A stretch of DNA of 64,000 nt from positions 1,240,001 to 1,304,000 of the forward strand of contig JARVLF010000006.1 in assembly GCA_030849465.1 (NCBI GenBank), read 5' to 3'. Of this stretch, positions 38,824 through 48,415 are shown piece by piece. The notes beneath the pieces were generated by a model, which worked only from the letters and a program-made list of their open reading frames with translations, did no database searches and had not been told where the DNA came from. Each line of letters opens with the position of its first letter. Position 1 is the first letter of the stretch. Source of the DNA: Moesziomyces globuligerus (Eukaryota > Basidiomycota > Ustilaginomycetes > Ustilaginales > Ustilaginaceae). Both the position numbers and the translations under genes were made by a program.

Positions 38824-41800
38824 TCAGGCTGATGCCTTGTCGGTGCGCCAATTAAAGATATCCAACCCGACGAGCTTGCCGCCATCCGTAGGTGCGCCGC
38901 TGCTGCTCTGCCTCATCGCGACGCTGCCCGTGAGCGACGACCCCGCCGATCCCGCCGCGCCCGTCTTGCTCCCTGCCCGCGGTTCGAGCAGCAGACTGCG
39001 TCGATACAGGTCGTCCGCGCCCCGACCACCCTGCGCACCCTGCACATCGTCCAGCGCGCTCTGCAGGAACTTTTGCATCTCGGGCACCTCGACGAGGTTG
39101 TACGGCACCTGGAAGCGCTGCACCTCGCCTACGATCCGGCTGATCTTGACGTACTTGTCAAAGTTGAGCAGCCTCTTGTCCGGATTCGACGGGCACGGCC
39201 TCGTCGCAGCGTTGCCCTCGTGACAGAACGTCAGATCGGTCAGGAACAGTCCCAGGAACGGAATCGCCGGCGGCATCGTGTTCCGCAGCCTCGCACGGTA
39301 GCCCGCATAGTTGCGCGTGTGCTCCACCGCCCGTCGCTGCTGCTCCATCATGCTCCTGTACTTGGTCGGCAGCCCGTCCCACGTCTTTTTGAGCCTGGCG
39401 ATCGTCGACGAGTTGAGCGCGCACTGGATCGCCATGAGCGTGTGGAAGTTGTTCAGGCCCTCGCACCGGTCGCCCAGCTTGATGAAGAACTTGAGCAGCT
39501 GCGTGCGCTTCCTCGCATCCGCCTCGCCCAGGATGCACTCGCTGATCCAGCCCGTGATCCTCGTCGACATGGACGACATGCTCTTGACGTGCACGTCCGC
39601 GACCGCACCACCCGCCCGGGTCTCCTTGGTGTACTTGGACCCAAGCAGCTCCTCGGGCTGGATCGCACAGTACAGCTTGCTGTCCAGGATCGTCAGCTGT
39701 CGCGCCAACTCGAGCGGGTCAAAGTCCAGCACGTTGATCTTGTCGAAGTTCTCGCTGCGCAGATTCGACAGCAGCGCCTTGGACACCACCGACGTCGGCG
39801 GCAGCGCGCCTCCTTTCGAGAACGCCGAAGGCGCGTACATCTGCGAAGCCTCGGTCATCGCCAGGCCCAGTCCGCCCTTCATCCGCTCCGACGAGATGAC
39901 GCGCTGCAGACTGCCCGGTCCGCGGCTGTTGCCCACCAGCACCGTCGTCTTCTGCACGCCGCCGTCCAGTCGCTTCCGCGCCAGTTCCGCCAGCCGGTGC
40001 GCTGGTGCCGAAACTCCGGCCGCGCTAGCGCATCGCTCGGCAAACGGAATGAGCTGCTTGAGTATCACGCGGTCCGTCGCGGGGCTCCAGTGGTTCTCCA
40101 GCCAGTTCTTGATCAGGTTGAGCACGCGAAGCCGAACCGGCACCAGCTTCTTGTCGTTCCAGCGCGTCAGATCCGCCTCGCTCATCGGCAGCTCCGCGGG
40201 CGGCCTCATTTCGAAGCGCGCCATCAGCGCATCCAGCAGCTCTTGCGGCGACGAGAACATCCTGAAGCACAGGAAGAACGCCGTCGAGAACGTCGCCTCG
40301 ACCATCGTGTCGTGCGGCGTCATCTTCTCGACCAGCGCCCTCAGCGTCGCTCCCGTCACCTGGCCCTCCGAGTTGCACACCACGTCCGATGCGTCGTAGT
40401 CCGGCGCCATGTACCGAGACTCGATCGAGATCGTCGGCCCTCGCTGTTCCCGATACATCGACTGTCGGTCCACCACGCCGCCGGAGAGTTGCTTGGCCGC
40501 CGTCTGCGCGGTGGTGTGCGCGTCTGGAACCGTGCCCGCCGCCTGCTGCAGCTCGAGCGAAGGTCGTGCCGATGTCTCACCCGTGCATTCGGATCGGATG
40601 GACTGGATTGTCGATCGCGAGGCTCCCGCGATGTCTTGCTCCACCGAGGAGCCCACGCCGGACACACTGCTGCCTGCCATGGACACGCTGGCTGCGTGGT
40701 TGGGATGGCGGGGTTGCGCAGGCTGCGAGGTGCGGTCAGCAGAAGAGTTCGATGCGCGAACGAGCGACGAGGAGCGGCCGGACGTGTTCTGGGCTCGGTT
40801 TACGTCCTGCTGGATCGACGCGCGACTAGCCTTGGACGCTTCCGAGTCCTCGCCGCTCTCGTCCTCGTCGATGTTCTCAAAGTCGGTCGAGTGCTCGCCG
40901 CGCTCGTACTTTTGCTTGAGGCACGACAAGCTGGTTGCCTTGCGGCCGAGGAAAGAGAGCGTGTTCTTGCGACGTGTCTCGCGGGCAGTCTCTGACTCTG
41001 CACCCTGCGTGCTGCGGTCGTCGGCTTGCGACTCGCCATCTTCGCCCGGGAACCCATGTGACTCGGGCTCCGCAGAGGCGCGAGAGGCGCGCGGATGTCG
41101 CGAACGCGACGGCTCGGGTAGCGAAACAGTGAACCCGGGCTCGAGGCGGTCGATGCACAGACGCACGGCACCGACACACTCCCCGCCAGTCCTGAGCACG
41201 CTCGTTGCGGCTTGGAGCAGGCGAGACTTGTCCTCGGCTTCGGCCGCCGATCCTGCGCTGATCGAGGCCGACGGCGCCGAGGTCACGATGCGCGCGGCGG
41301 TCACGAGCTGGGTGGTAGCCTCGTACAGGTTCTCGCGCGTCTCCCAGAGGATGGAGGTCTCGCGCGGGCGCAGCTGCTGCAGCACGACATTGTTGTTGAC
41401 CGCTTCCACCACGAGTAAGAGATTGCGCACACCGACAACCGCCTCGCGCGTCATGTCGATGAGGTGGGCGTAGCTCGATGCGTGACTCTCGGAAGTGTGC
41501 GTGTGAACATGACCGATGAACGCAGCGATGATGGACAGCAGCTGGTCGTTGGTGACGCTGAGGCGATGCATGACCTCGTATGGAGTGCGCTCGATCGGAA
41601 CTTGAGGCTCGTCGTCTTCGACGGAGCCAGAAGAGCCATTTTGCGAGCCAGTATCGTGACCGGACGTCGAATCTGGCGATTCGGAGCTCGAGTCGGAGCG
41701 GGAGCGCGCCATGCCAAGATGATTGACAACGGCCGCCGCTACCGCCTCGGCACGCCCATTGAGCTGTCGCTGAGTGATGGAGCGAGCATGTGCGATGGCC

Positions 41801-42999
41801 TGAGCGCCATCGTCCGACGACTCGAGCGAACCGTCCGAGGGATGGCGATGCTGAAGATAGGTTCGGCGCGTGTCAGCGTAGCCGGCGGTCGCGTCGTAGA
41901 AGGCGGCTTGCTCCTGCCGAGAAGGATAGCCTGCAGCGGCCGAGGCACGTGCGTTCGGGTATTGCAGAGTGGGTGTCTTATCGAGCTCATGGCGTCCGAT
42001 CATCGAGCGAGAGCGAGCGTCGGCCTGTGAGGCGGCGGCACTGTTGGAAGTGTATAGATCGTCGTAGACGGACGAGCGGCGATCGGGGACCGGTACGCCG
42101 CACTCGACTGCCACAGCGAGGAAGTCGCGCACGTTGGTGAGCACGTGGTCGGCGAGATTCAGCATGGCGTCCATCTCGCGCGGTCGATGGGTCTCGTCGA
42201 CCATGGGCGCGGAGGCGGTGCGCGCTTGTGCCACAAGCTTGCTGAGCTCGGACAGGATGGCTTTGCGCTCGCGAGCGAGGTGAGGGTTGGCCTTGAGCAC
42301 CGGCGACTCGCGCGTGAGGCAATCGGTGGCCGAGAGGACCGAGCGAACAGAGGAGATAACGCACGCGGTGGATGGCTGGAAGTGCGCCACTCGATTGGCG
42401 CGGACCGCATTGCGGAGAAGCGAGATGGCGTGCAAGATGGGATCGAGGACGCCGGCATCGCCGCGATCGACGAACGGGGCGGATGTCGGGGTCACAGAGC
42501 GCGCAGTGCCCGCCGAGACGAAACGTTCGTGGCGGTTTGGATCGGCTTGTGCGAATTGCGGGTCGGCAGCGTAATCCAGATGTGCCGAATCGCGGCTGAC
42601 GGCGGAGGCGTGTAGTGTCTGCGGCTCCTGGTAAGAGTAGCTGTCGTTGTGGCCATCGTCAGAGACGTAGACAGCTTCCTGGTCGACGTAGTTGCTGGGA
42701 AACCAGCCGCGCTGGCCGTCAAGCTCGCCATCCCACCATCCGGAGGGATCGCGATTGTAGACCTTGATGACCTGGCCGGCTTGGAAGGAGAGGCAAGTTG
42801 CGTTGTTAGAGTTGAAGTCGTGAAGCGCGACGACATGCTCCTCGGGCTGAATGTCGAGCTCGTCTTCGTTGTCGGATAAGGCAGGCGTGAAGCTGGCCTG
42901 CCTTTGCGAGGACGAGGCGGAGGCCCAGGACGACATGGCTGACATCTGATAGGAAGGATGGGAGGAATGCTCTCGGGGATCGAGGGCTCGAGCTGCCAT
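38824..42999 (-). CDS. Cdc25-type Ras guanine-nucleotide exchange factor with SH3 domain
   Basis: Activates Ras by GDP/GTP exchange, at the plasma membrane, upstream of cAMP and/or MAPK signalling. 1,391 residues from ATG 42999 (MAARALDPREHSS). SH3 domain about residues 55-107 (VVALHDFNSNNATCLSF, WWDGELDGQRGWFPSNYV, with the canonical ALxDF, WW and SNYV). A long Ser-rich middle follows. RasGEF_N spans about 870-1010 (GATLRALVEKMTPHDTMVEA, FLCFRMFSSPQELLDALM). The catalytic RasGEF domain is about 1090-1335: FDPLELARQLTILDSKLYCAI, RTQLLKFFIKLGDRCEGLNNF, PFLGLFLTDLTFCHEGN, and KISRIVGEVQRFQVPYNL. This SH3-RasGEFN-RasGEF order is that of yeast Cdc25 and of smut Ras GEFs such as Sql2 of Ustilago maydis, which acts on Ras2 (from general knowledge); orthology is not proven here. 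A (GA)10 tract lies just upstream of the start. Confidence 0.94.
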   Translation of the reverse strand: MAARALDPREHSSHPSYQMSAMSSWASASSSQRQASFTPALSDNEDELDIQPEEHVVALHDFNSNNATCLSFQAGQVIKVYNRDPSGWWDGELDGQRGWFPSNYVDQEAVYVSDDGHNDSYSYQEPQTLHASAVSRDSAHLDYAADPQFAQADPNRHERFVSAGTARSVTPTSAPFVDRGDAGVLDPILHAISLLRNAVRANRVAHFQPSTACVISSVRSVLSATDCLTRESPVLKANPHLARERKAILSELSKLVAQARTASAPMVDETHRPREMDAMLNLADHVLTNVRDFLAVAVECGVPVPDRRSSVYDDLYTSNSAAASQADARSRSMIGRHELDKTPTLQYPNARASAAAGYPSRQEQAAFYDATAGYADTRRTYLQHRHPSDGSLESSDDGAQAIAHARSITQRQLNGRAEAVAAAVVNHLGMARSRSDSSSESPDSTSGHDTGSQNGSSGSVEDDEPQVPIERTPYEVMHRLSVTNDQLLSIIAAFIGHVHTHTSESHASSYAHLIDMTREAVVGVRNLLLVVEAVNNNVVLQQLRPRETSILWETRENLYEATTQLVTAARIVTSAPSASISAGSAAEAEDKSRLLQAATSVLRTGGECVGAVRLCIDRLEPGFTVSLPEPSRSRHPRASRASAEPESHGFPGEDGESQADDRSTQGAESETARETRRKNTLSFLGRKATSLSCLKQKYERGEHSTDFENIDEDESGEDSEASKASRASIQQDVNRAQNTSGRSSSLVRASNSSADRTSQPAQPRHPNHAASVSMAGSSVSGVGSSVEQDIAGASRSTIQSIRSECTGETSARPSLELQQAAGTVPDAHTTAQTAAKQLSGGVVDRQSMYREQRGPTISIESRYMAPDYDASDVVCNSEGQVTGATLRALVEKMTPHDTMVEATFSTAFFLCFRMFSSPQELLDALMARFEMRPPAELPMSEADLTRWNDKKLVPVRLRVLNLIKNWLENHWSPATDRVILKQLIPFAERCASAAGVSAPAHRLAELARKRLDGGVQKTTVLVGNSRGPGSLQRVISSERMKGGLGLAMTEASQMYAPSAFSKGGALPPTSVVSKALLSNLRSENFDKINVLDFDPLELARQLTILDSKLYCAIQPEELLGSKYTKETRAGGAVADVHVKSMSSMSTRITGWISECILGEADARKRTQLLKFFIKLGDRCEGLNNFHTLMAIQCALNSSTIARLKKTWDGLPTKYRSMMEQQRRAVEHTRNYAGYRARLRNTMPPAIPFLGLFLTDLTFCHEGNAATRPCPSNPDKRLLNFDKYVKISRIVGEVQRFQVPYNLVEVPEMQKFLQSALDDVQGAQGGRGADDLYRRSLLLEPRAGSKTGAAGSAGSSLTGSVAMRQSSSGAPTDGGKLVGLDIFNWRTDKASA

Positions 43000-45576
43000 A
43001 TGCCAAGATCGAGGGCGAATTTGGCGAAGAGTGAGGGAGAGAGAGAGAGAGAGAGATGGAATGGCAGACTGGCAGTTTCAGACCATGTCCCGAAGAAGCC
43101 GGGCGATGAAACCGGCGGCAGTGGGGTGACCAAAAGGCAGGCGAGCGGATGGAAGCTACACCAGTGTCGGTCGAAATGAATCGAGGCGGGTTGTGACAAT
43201 GGAAAGAGCGTCACGGGACTCGAGTGTCCATTGTACGAAGCGGATGAAGACGAAGATGAGGTCTGGGGATTTGGCCGCTGCGGTCGACGGGAAACCTTGA
43301 CCAGCAAGGATGTAGGAGGAAGCGGAAGGAAGGAGGACGAAGAGCAGAAGGACGCGCAGAGGAAGGCGGTCTTTTGAATGCGACGAGGGCGTCGCGGGTC
43401 GTGGTCGTGGTCGCGTTGGGGTGTCGCGGCGATGGTGGACCGCGAGGCGGCTCGAGGGTGGAAGGTCGGAGGTTGTTCAGAAGGCAAGTGCGGATGTGAT
43501 CGTCATGCGCCGTGTATGAGCCAGCGATGAGGACGGGCCTGAGGAAAGGTGGAGAGGAAAGAGGAGGAGACGGGTGGGCTGAACGGTGAGCGATGAAGGC
43601 AGGCGAGATGCCGAGCATGCGGACCAAAGAAAGTCGTGGTGTGCGCGTGTCTATGTGTGTGTGTCTTTTGCGTGCTGACTGGAGCTTCGGCTGGGATGGG
43701 CAAAAACGCTAGTCGCCTTGGGCGGAAGGAGCAAAGAGGGCGCGACCCGCCGCGCTTGGCGAGTTACAGTAGTGCCCTTGTGCGGGGCAGCGACGCGCCA
43801 AAGTTACGACGGCACGCACAGCGACTCGGTGCGAGGCGGTCACAGCGAGAGGGTCGGTCGAGTGAAATGCGTCACCGTCGGCCTCAGAGCGGCACTTTCC
43901 CAGAGGACGAGCGCGTGCGATCTGTGTCTGCTCGGACTCGTGTGCGTGTGCGTGTGTGTTGACTAACACCACATGTCCGAAACCGAAAAACAAAAACCAC
44001 CAAAAACAAAAAACAAAATAACACGCTTTGCGAGCTCAGTCGAGCCCGCCCCTTTTTTTTCCAAGCTAGTGCAGTGTGCAGTGGTTGACCGCTGGCTATG
44101 CAGTTTGGCCGTTGCAGGGATGCAGGTGAGCGCCTCAATTTTCACTGCCTCCCGCAGCAGCCGCGGCCACAACGCCTCGGCGGCCGAGACACAAGGACGG
44201 TCTACGAGATGATGTGCTTCTGCAGTCGAGAACTCCGATGGTCTGTACCTTGGTCTCGAAGCATCCGGCTTGTGCCTGTCCGTCTCAGTGTGACAGCAGG
44301 GTGGCAAGCAACAGCCAAGCTAGAATCATCACTCGCATGAACCTGACCCGAGATTGCATAGGCGACCTCGAGTCCGCAGCGCTCTTTTCCATCGACGGCA
44401 TTCGAGCCTTGTCTCTGGCCGAAGTTTCGGCTCCTTGACCCAGACCATCTCGCTTTCCGCTTCATGCTTGGACGCTGGCCGCTGCGAAAGGTCTCGGGAC
44501 CCTCTCTGTGGTGACTTAATTTGGATCCGTTCCATCGGCGCTGGAAGAACCCCAGAAAGAAAAAATGCCTGGGGACATGCAATTCAGGGGTGCTCTACTC
44601 GAAACCAGCGAGCTCGGCCAACGGTGGCGGTTCACAAAGCTCTGCTCTGCACTGAACTGCATTCTACCGGCAAACAGCAGCTGACCGATGCACAGCTACC
44701 TATGACAGCGCGCCCTTTGAGCTCATCATTGCGATAGGGTTGCAAGCGATATAAATTATTTAGCCGTGAGCTTTTCAGAAGGGTAGGGTGCAGGGCTGTG
44801 CGGAATACTGTAGCAAAGAAGCGCATGAAGTGCTCAGCAGTTCCTGACGTGGCAAAGCGTCGAGCTCGAGCCTCTCTCTGTGCGTGCTCAGATGGCGCAT
44901 CAGAGTTCAGGGTCCAGCAGCCGGTTGCCTCGCCAAGCCGCGGCCGTAGGCACCCTTGCGCCGCACCGTCGCCTCGCTCTGAGCAGCGCGGTCAGGGACA
45001 TGAGAAATACCGCGCTCGAATGCATGGGAGCCGTTGCCTGGCAATCCGGTAAATGCGCAGGAGCCCGCATCCTCCTTGCGTCCTGTGCAACAACGCCTTT
45101 CAGCCTCGTCCTCGCCCGTACTCAGCGGATCAGGAACCCGGCTATGTTCTCACCGACCCGTTCCCTTGGACAGCCGTTGGGTCTTGCTGGCCAGCCGTGC
45201 CAGAGGCTGGGTGTGCTGGCAGGCGTGGCTGATCAAGCAGAGACACGGCATCCACTTCCTTGCAGATCGATCGGATTCCGGCGCCTCGACACCTTGCCTT
45301 GAGATTCCGAGACCTCAGCCGCTCCCGCCCCGGTCACGCCTTGCTCCGCCATACATGTAACCCGCCTGCAATGCCCGTCGGCCCGTCCCTACCGTCAACA
45401 CGCTGCAGATCGGCTCACGACGTGCACTGCCGGCGGCAGCCGAGACATTCTGAACGTGGCACCTTCTCAAGCCGCAAAGTGGTGATGAGCCTTTCAAAAG
45501 CTAATGGCAGAGCATCGTTCTCGCTGCAAGGTCAGACAACATGTCAGAGACGAGCTGATGCATTTGCGAGTGGGCA
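43000..45576. other. 2.6-kb gene-free region upstream of the Ras GEF
   Basis: Between the Ras GEF start and the end of the GST-like gene, both minus strand. It begins with (GA)10 (43037-43056) and has TG-rich stretches near 43635-43670 and 43925-43960. A TATAAATTATT lies at about 44750-44761 on the plus strand but no downstream gene could be supported. Short frames on both strands look non-coding. It is probably the long regulatory region of the Ras GEF. Confidence 0.45.
43037..43056. repeat. (GA)10 microsatellite
   Basis: Twenty bases of alternating GA, about 40 bp upstream of the Ras GEF start codon; CT repeats on the transcribed strand, likely in the 5' leader. Confidence 0.85.
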
Positions 45577-46527
45577 CTAAGCATCCAAGGGCAGCACGTG
45601 GGGCAGAGGCCCGCGCGGCTCGATACCCTTGTTGGCGCCTACACCGGCATATCCCCTCTTGATGTGGTCGAAGTTGGTGTAGTCGCGGAAGGCGCGCTGG
45701 TTCCAGTACAGGTTGCGCAAGTAACGGTGGATGTGTGGATAGTCGTGGCGGATCATGCGCGTGTTGCACCTGAAGAGCGTATGGTACGCCACGTCGAATC
45801 GAGCCAGGGTCGGATACAGACGAATGTCGGCATCGCTCAATCCAACCTCGGGCACCAGGTATTCCCTTCCGTCCTTCAGCACTGCCTCGAGGCGATCGAG
45901 GGCCGCAAAGACATTGTCCACCTCTCGGTCGTAGACCTCCTGGGTCGTGGCGAACCCGGTCTTGTATACGCCATTGTTGATGTCGCGGTAGATCCACTCG
46001 TTGAGCTCGTCGATCTTTGCCAAGGCCGCAGCATCGTCCGTGGGATAGTACGTCTTTCCCCTCGCCGGGCTGTCGGCGGGGAGCAGATCGTCAAACGCCG
46101 TGTAGAGGATGCGGATGATCTCGGAGGATTCGTTGTTGACAATCGTGCCCAGCTTCTTGTCCCACAGAATGGGCACCGTGTACCGAGCCGTGTAGTCCGG
46201 ATCGGCTTTGAGGTAGAGCTGCTTGGTGTTTTCAAACCCGTGCACGGGGTCGCCGGTCTCGACCGAGTCGGTCTGCTTGAACGACCATCCGTTGGGCGTG
46301 AGCTCGTAGTGCACGATGGCCACGTCGATGATGTCTTCCAGCTGCTTGAGCGCGCGCGTGTGCAGCGTCCGACAGGCCCAGGGACAGATCAGCGCACAGT
46401 ACAGGATGTACCGCCCCTTTTCCGGCTCGTGCGGACCATCCTTGGAGATCGTGTTGCGGAACGACGAAACCTGACGCCGAAAGTTGCCGTCCTCCCCCGC
46501 ATGCACCGACACGCTGTGTTCCACCAT
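45577..46527 (-). CDS. Glutathionyl-hydroquinone reductase / omega-like GST (ECM4 family)
   Basis: Reduces glutathionyl-hydroquinones or mixed disulfides using glutathione; cytosolic stress or aromatic-compound metabolism. 316 residues from ATG 46527 (MVEHSVSVHAGEDG); the frame extends upstream to 46644 but without an ATG. The catalytic Cys48 lies in the family signature LICPWACRT. Other typical stretches are RYILYCAL, YTVPILWDKKLGTIVNNESS (GSH binding), IIRILYTAFDD, WIYRDINNGVYKTGFATTQE and LSDADIRLYPTLARFD with the late helical YPHIHRYLRNLYW. Length matches the family (about 310-330). The gene lies tandem to the MAPKK on the minus strand. A TATA element on the minus strand lies about 200 bp upstream. 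No intron. The family call is secure, the exact substrate is not. Confidence 0.95.
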   Translation of the reverse strand: MVEHSVSVHAGEDGNFRRQVSSFRNTISKDGPHEPEKGRYILYCALICPWACRTLHTRALKQLEDIIDVAIVHYELTPNGWSFKQTDSVETGDPVHGFENTKQLYLKADPDYTARYTVPILWDKKLGTIVNNESSEIIRILYTAFDDLLPADSPARGKTYYPTDDAAALAKIDELNEWIYRDINNGVYKTGFATTQEVYDREVDNVFAALDRLEAVLKDGREYLVPEVGLSDADIRLYPTLARFDVAYHTLFRCNTRMIRHDYPHIHRYLRNLYWNQRAFRDYTNFDHIKRGYAGVGANKGIEPRGPLPHVLPLDA

Positions 46528-47092
46528 TGTCTTGCAAGACTCGTTCGGGTGTCTTGCTCGTTCCCAGATTTGCTGTTCCGAACAGTCGGCTTTCCGATCA
46601 CCGAAACGGCTTGCAGTGAAGCGAGATGATGAACCGCGAGACACGGCACAGGTCTTGAACTGATTGCGCTAGCTCGGCAAACGAGTGTGGGGAAAGTGGT
46701 GTCGGGACCCTCTACCCACGCTACCATATATAACCTAGCCCGAACAAGGGTCCGCGGCCGTGCTCGAGCTCCGGAGCCGTGCCGAGCTAAGTCCGAATGT
46801 GGAGGCGGTGGCGCGCATGGCGTGCTCTGCTCGGATTGCAATTCCATCACGCACGGACACGCATGAGTTTGAGCAAGCGCCAGCATAGCCGAAGCCGATA
46901 CTGTACAGAAGCTCAGGCTTCAATCGACATATCAGATCCGCTACTGCAGGGCATACTCTAGGCCGTGGACGCGTTGGATGGAAAGATGCTACTGATATTG
47001 CAGAGACAAGACCCATGAATAAAAGGTGGGATGAGCAAGATGCGGCTATCCAGCAAGCTATCGCGTTCAGCTTGGCTCGGCGCGGAGGGATT
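46528..47092. other. GST-like gene promoter region
   Basis: About 565 bp upstream of the GST-like gene and downstream of the MAPKK. ATATATA at 46726-46732 reads TATATAT on the minus strand and suits a TATA box. No gene seen. Confidence 0.55.
46726..46732 (-). promoter_or_regulatory. TATA element of the GST-like gene
   Basis: Reads GGTTATATATGG on the minus strand, about 200 bp upstream of the start codon at 46527, the only TATA-type element in this intergenic stretch that I noticed. Confidence 0.45.
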
Positions 47093-48415
47093 TCACTTCA
47101 TGCCGTCGACCCAGGCCTGCAGGTCGACCTTGGCGGCGTCGGCTTCCATCACGTATCGATGCTTGGTCAGATCCTTGGGCGTCGGTCGCTTGGCGGGCTC
47201 CTTGACCAGACAGAGGTTGATGAACTCCTCCATCAGCTTGGGGAATCGTCCCTCGGGCAGCTTGGGCGGCGGCTCGTTGACAATGTGTTGCAACAGGTCG
47301 AGGATCGACATCTGATGGCTCGAACCTTCCAAGCTCACGCCGGCCGGCTTGGACTTGCGGCGCCTCTGCTTCTGCGCTGACGCCACCGGCAGTTTGGGTG
47401 CTGGCTTGGTGGGAGAAAGCGTTCCGCCCAGATCCTCCTGCACGAGGTGGTTGGCGCGCTGCAGATCCGCGTCCGAGTCGTCCGAGTCCGAGTCCTCGTC
47501 GTTGTCCGCAAAGGGGAAGCGGCCGAGCGCTACCTCGATCACCGACACGCCCAGGCTCCACACGTCCGACTTGACGCTGTACTGGTCTCCTTGGATGCGC
47601 TCGGGCGACATGTAGGTGCTCGTGCCCACAAAGGTGTCTGCGATACTGTTGATCAGCTCGCCACTCACTCCAAAGTCGCAGATCTTGATCTGGCCTTTGC
47701 CGTTGACCAGGATGTTGCTGGGCTTGACGTCGCGGTGGATGATGCGGTGCACGTCGTAGAGGTAGGTGAGGCCGTGCACGACGACGACGGCGATCTTGCC
47801 GCAGATCTCGGGTGGGATGGGGCCGTGCTTCTTGTAGATGCCGTCGAGCGAGTCCATGTCCATGAACTCCATGCACATGCAGATGTGCGGCTCGCTGAGG
47901 TAGGCGCCGTAGAACGAGACGATGTAGGGCGAGTTGCACTCATGCAGAATCTGCAGCTCGCGCAGGATTTGTTTGCGCACGCTTGGCTTGGCATCGATGA
48001 AGACCACCTTCTTGGCCATCACAGTGCCGCTCTTCTCGTGCAGAACCTTGGTGACGGTGCCGCCGTTGCCGGCGCCCAGCTCGGACAGCGTCTTGAGATC
48101 CTCGTTTTTCAGGTCGAGCTTGTATTCGACGCCGAGCTCGAGGTTGGCGAGTTGCTGCGTGAGCTTGTTGTGGTAGTTGGCGCCCGAGTTGGGCTCCGCA
48201 TCGGCGCCATTCCGCCCTGGCAGCGTAAGCGAGCCGCCGGGAGTGACCGTTGCAGATTTGCCGATGGTAGAGGCATTCGAGACAGCCGAGCCTTCACCAT
48301 TATTGGGCGTGGTCGAGGGCTCTCCCGCCGGGCTCGCTAGGGGCGATTCTGCCAGCTGCAAGCCCTTGAAGTTGCGCTTCTTGCGTATCGACGAACCGGC
48401 GCCGGATGAAAGCAT
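47093..48415 (-). CDS. fuz7: MAP kinase kinase, Ste7/Fuz7 type (pheromone response)
   Basis: Dual-specificity kinase phosphorylating the pheromone-response MAPK; in smuts it controls mating, conjugation tube formation and virulence (Fuz7/Ubc5 of Ustilago maydis, general knowledge). 440 residues, MLSSGAGSS start. The N-terminal docking motif RKKRNFKGLQL (residues about 10-20) closely matches the Ste7 D-site (RRNLKGLNL). Kinase domain about 105-425: glycine loop LGAGNGGTVTKV, catalytic Lys in AKKVVF, hinge MEFMDMDSLDGI, HRDVKPSNIL catalytic loop, DFGVSGE, activation site SIADTFVGTSTYMSPE with the MAPKK Ser/Thr pair, and DVWSLGVSVIE. An acidic insert (DNDEDSDSDDSDAD) and a basic stretch (KQRRRKSKPAG) lie in the C-lobe. 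The upstream in-frame extension to 48550 begins with TTG, so the ATG at 48415 is chosen. A (GT)12 repeat lies in the upstream region. Orthology to Fuz7 is likely, not proven. Confidence 0.94.
   Translation of the reverse strand: MLSSGAGSSIRKKRNFKGLQLAESPLASPAGEPSTTPNNGEGSAVSNASTIGKSATVTPGGSLTLPGRNGADAEPNSGANYHNKLTQQLANLELGVEYKLDLKNEDLKTLSELGAGNGGTVTKVLHEKSGTVMAKKVVFIDAKPSVRKQILRELQILHECNSPYIVSFYGAYLSEPHICMCMEFMDMDSLDGIYKKHGPIPPEICGKIAVVVVHGLTYLYDVHRIIHRDVKPSNILVNGKGQIKICDFGVSGELINSIADTFVGTSTYMSPERIQGDQYSVKSDVWSLGVSVIEVALGRFPFADNDEDSDSDDSDADLQRANHLVQEDLGGTLSPTKPAPKLPVASAQKQRRRKSKPAGVSLEGSSHQMSILDLLQHIVNEPPPKLPEGRFPKLMEEFINLCLVKEPAKRPTPKDLTKHRYVMEADAAKVDLQAWVDGMK

Noticed and set aside
44750..44770. 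TATAAATTATT as the promoter of an unseen gene
   Set aside because: No downstream plus-strand frame or spliced model with recognisable product before 45577; AT-rich chance match is likely.
46528..46644. N-terminal extension of the GST-like gene
   Set aside because: The frame is open but starts with GTG and the family begins near MVEHS; no ATG is available upstream in frame.
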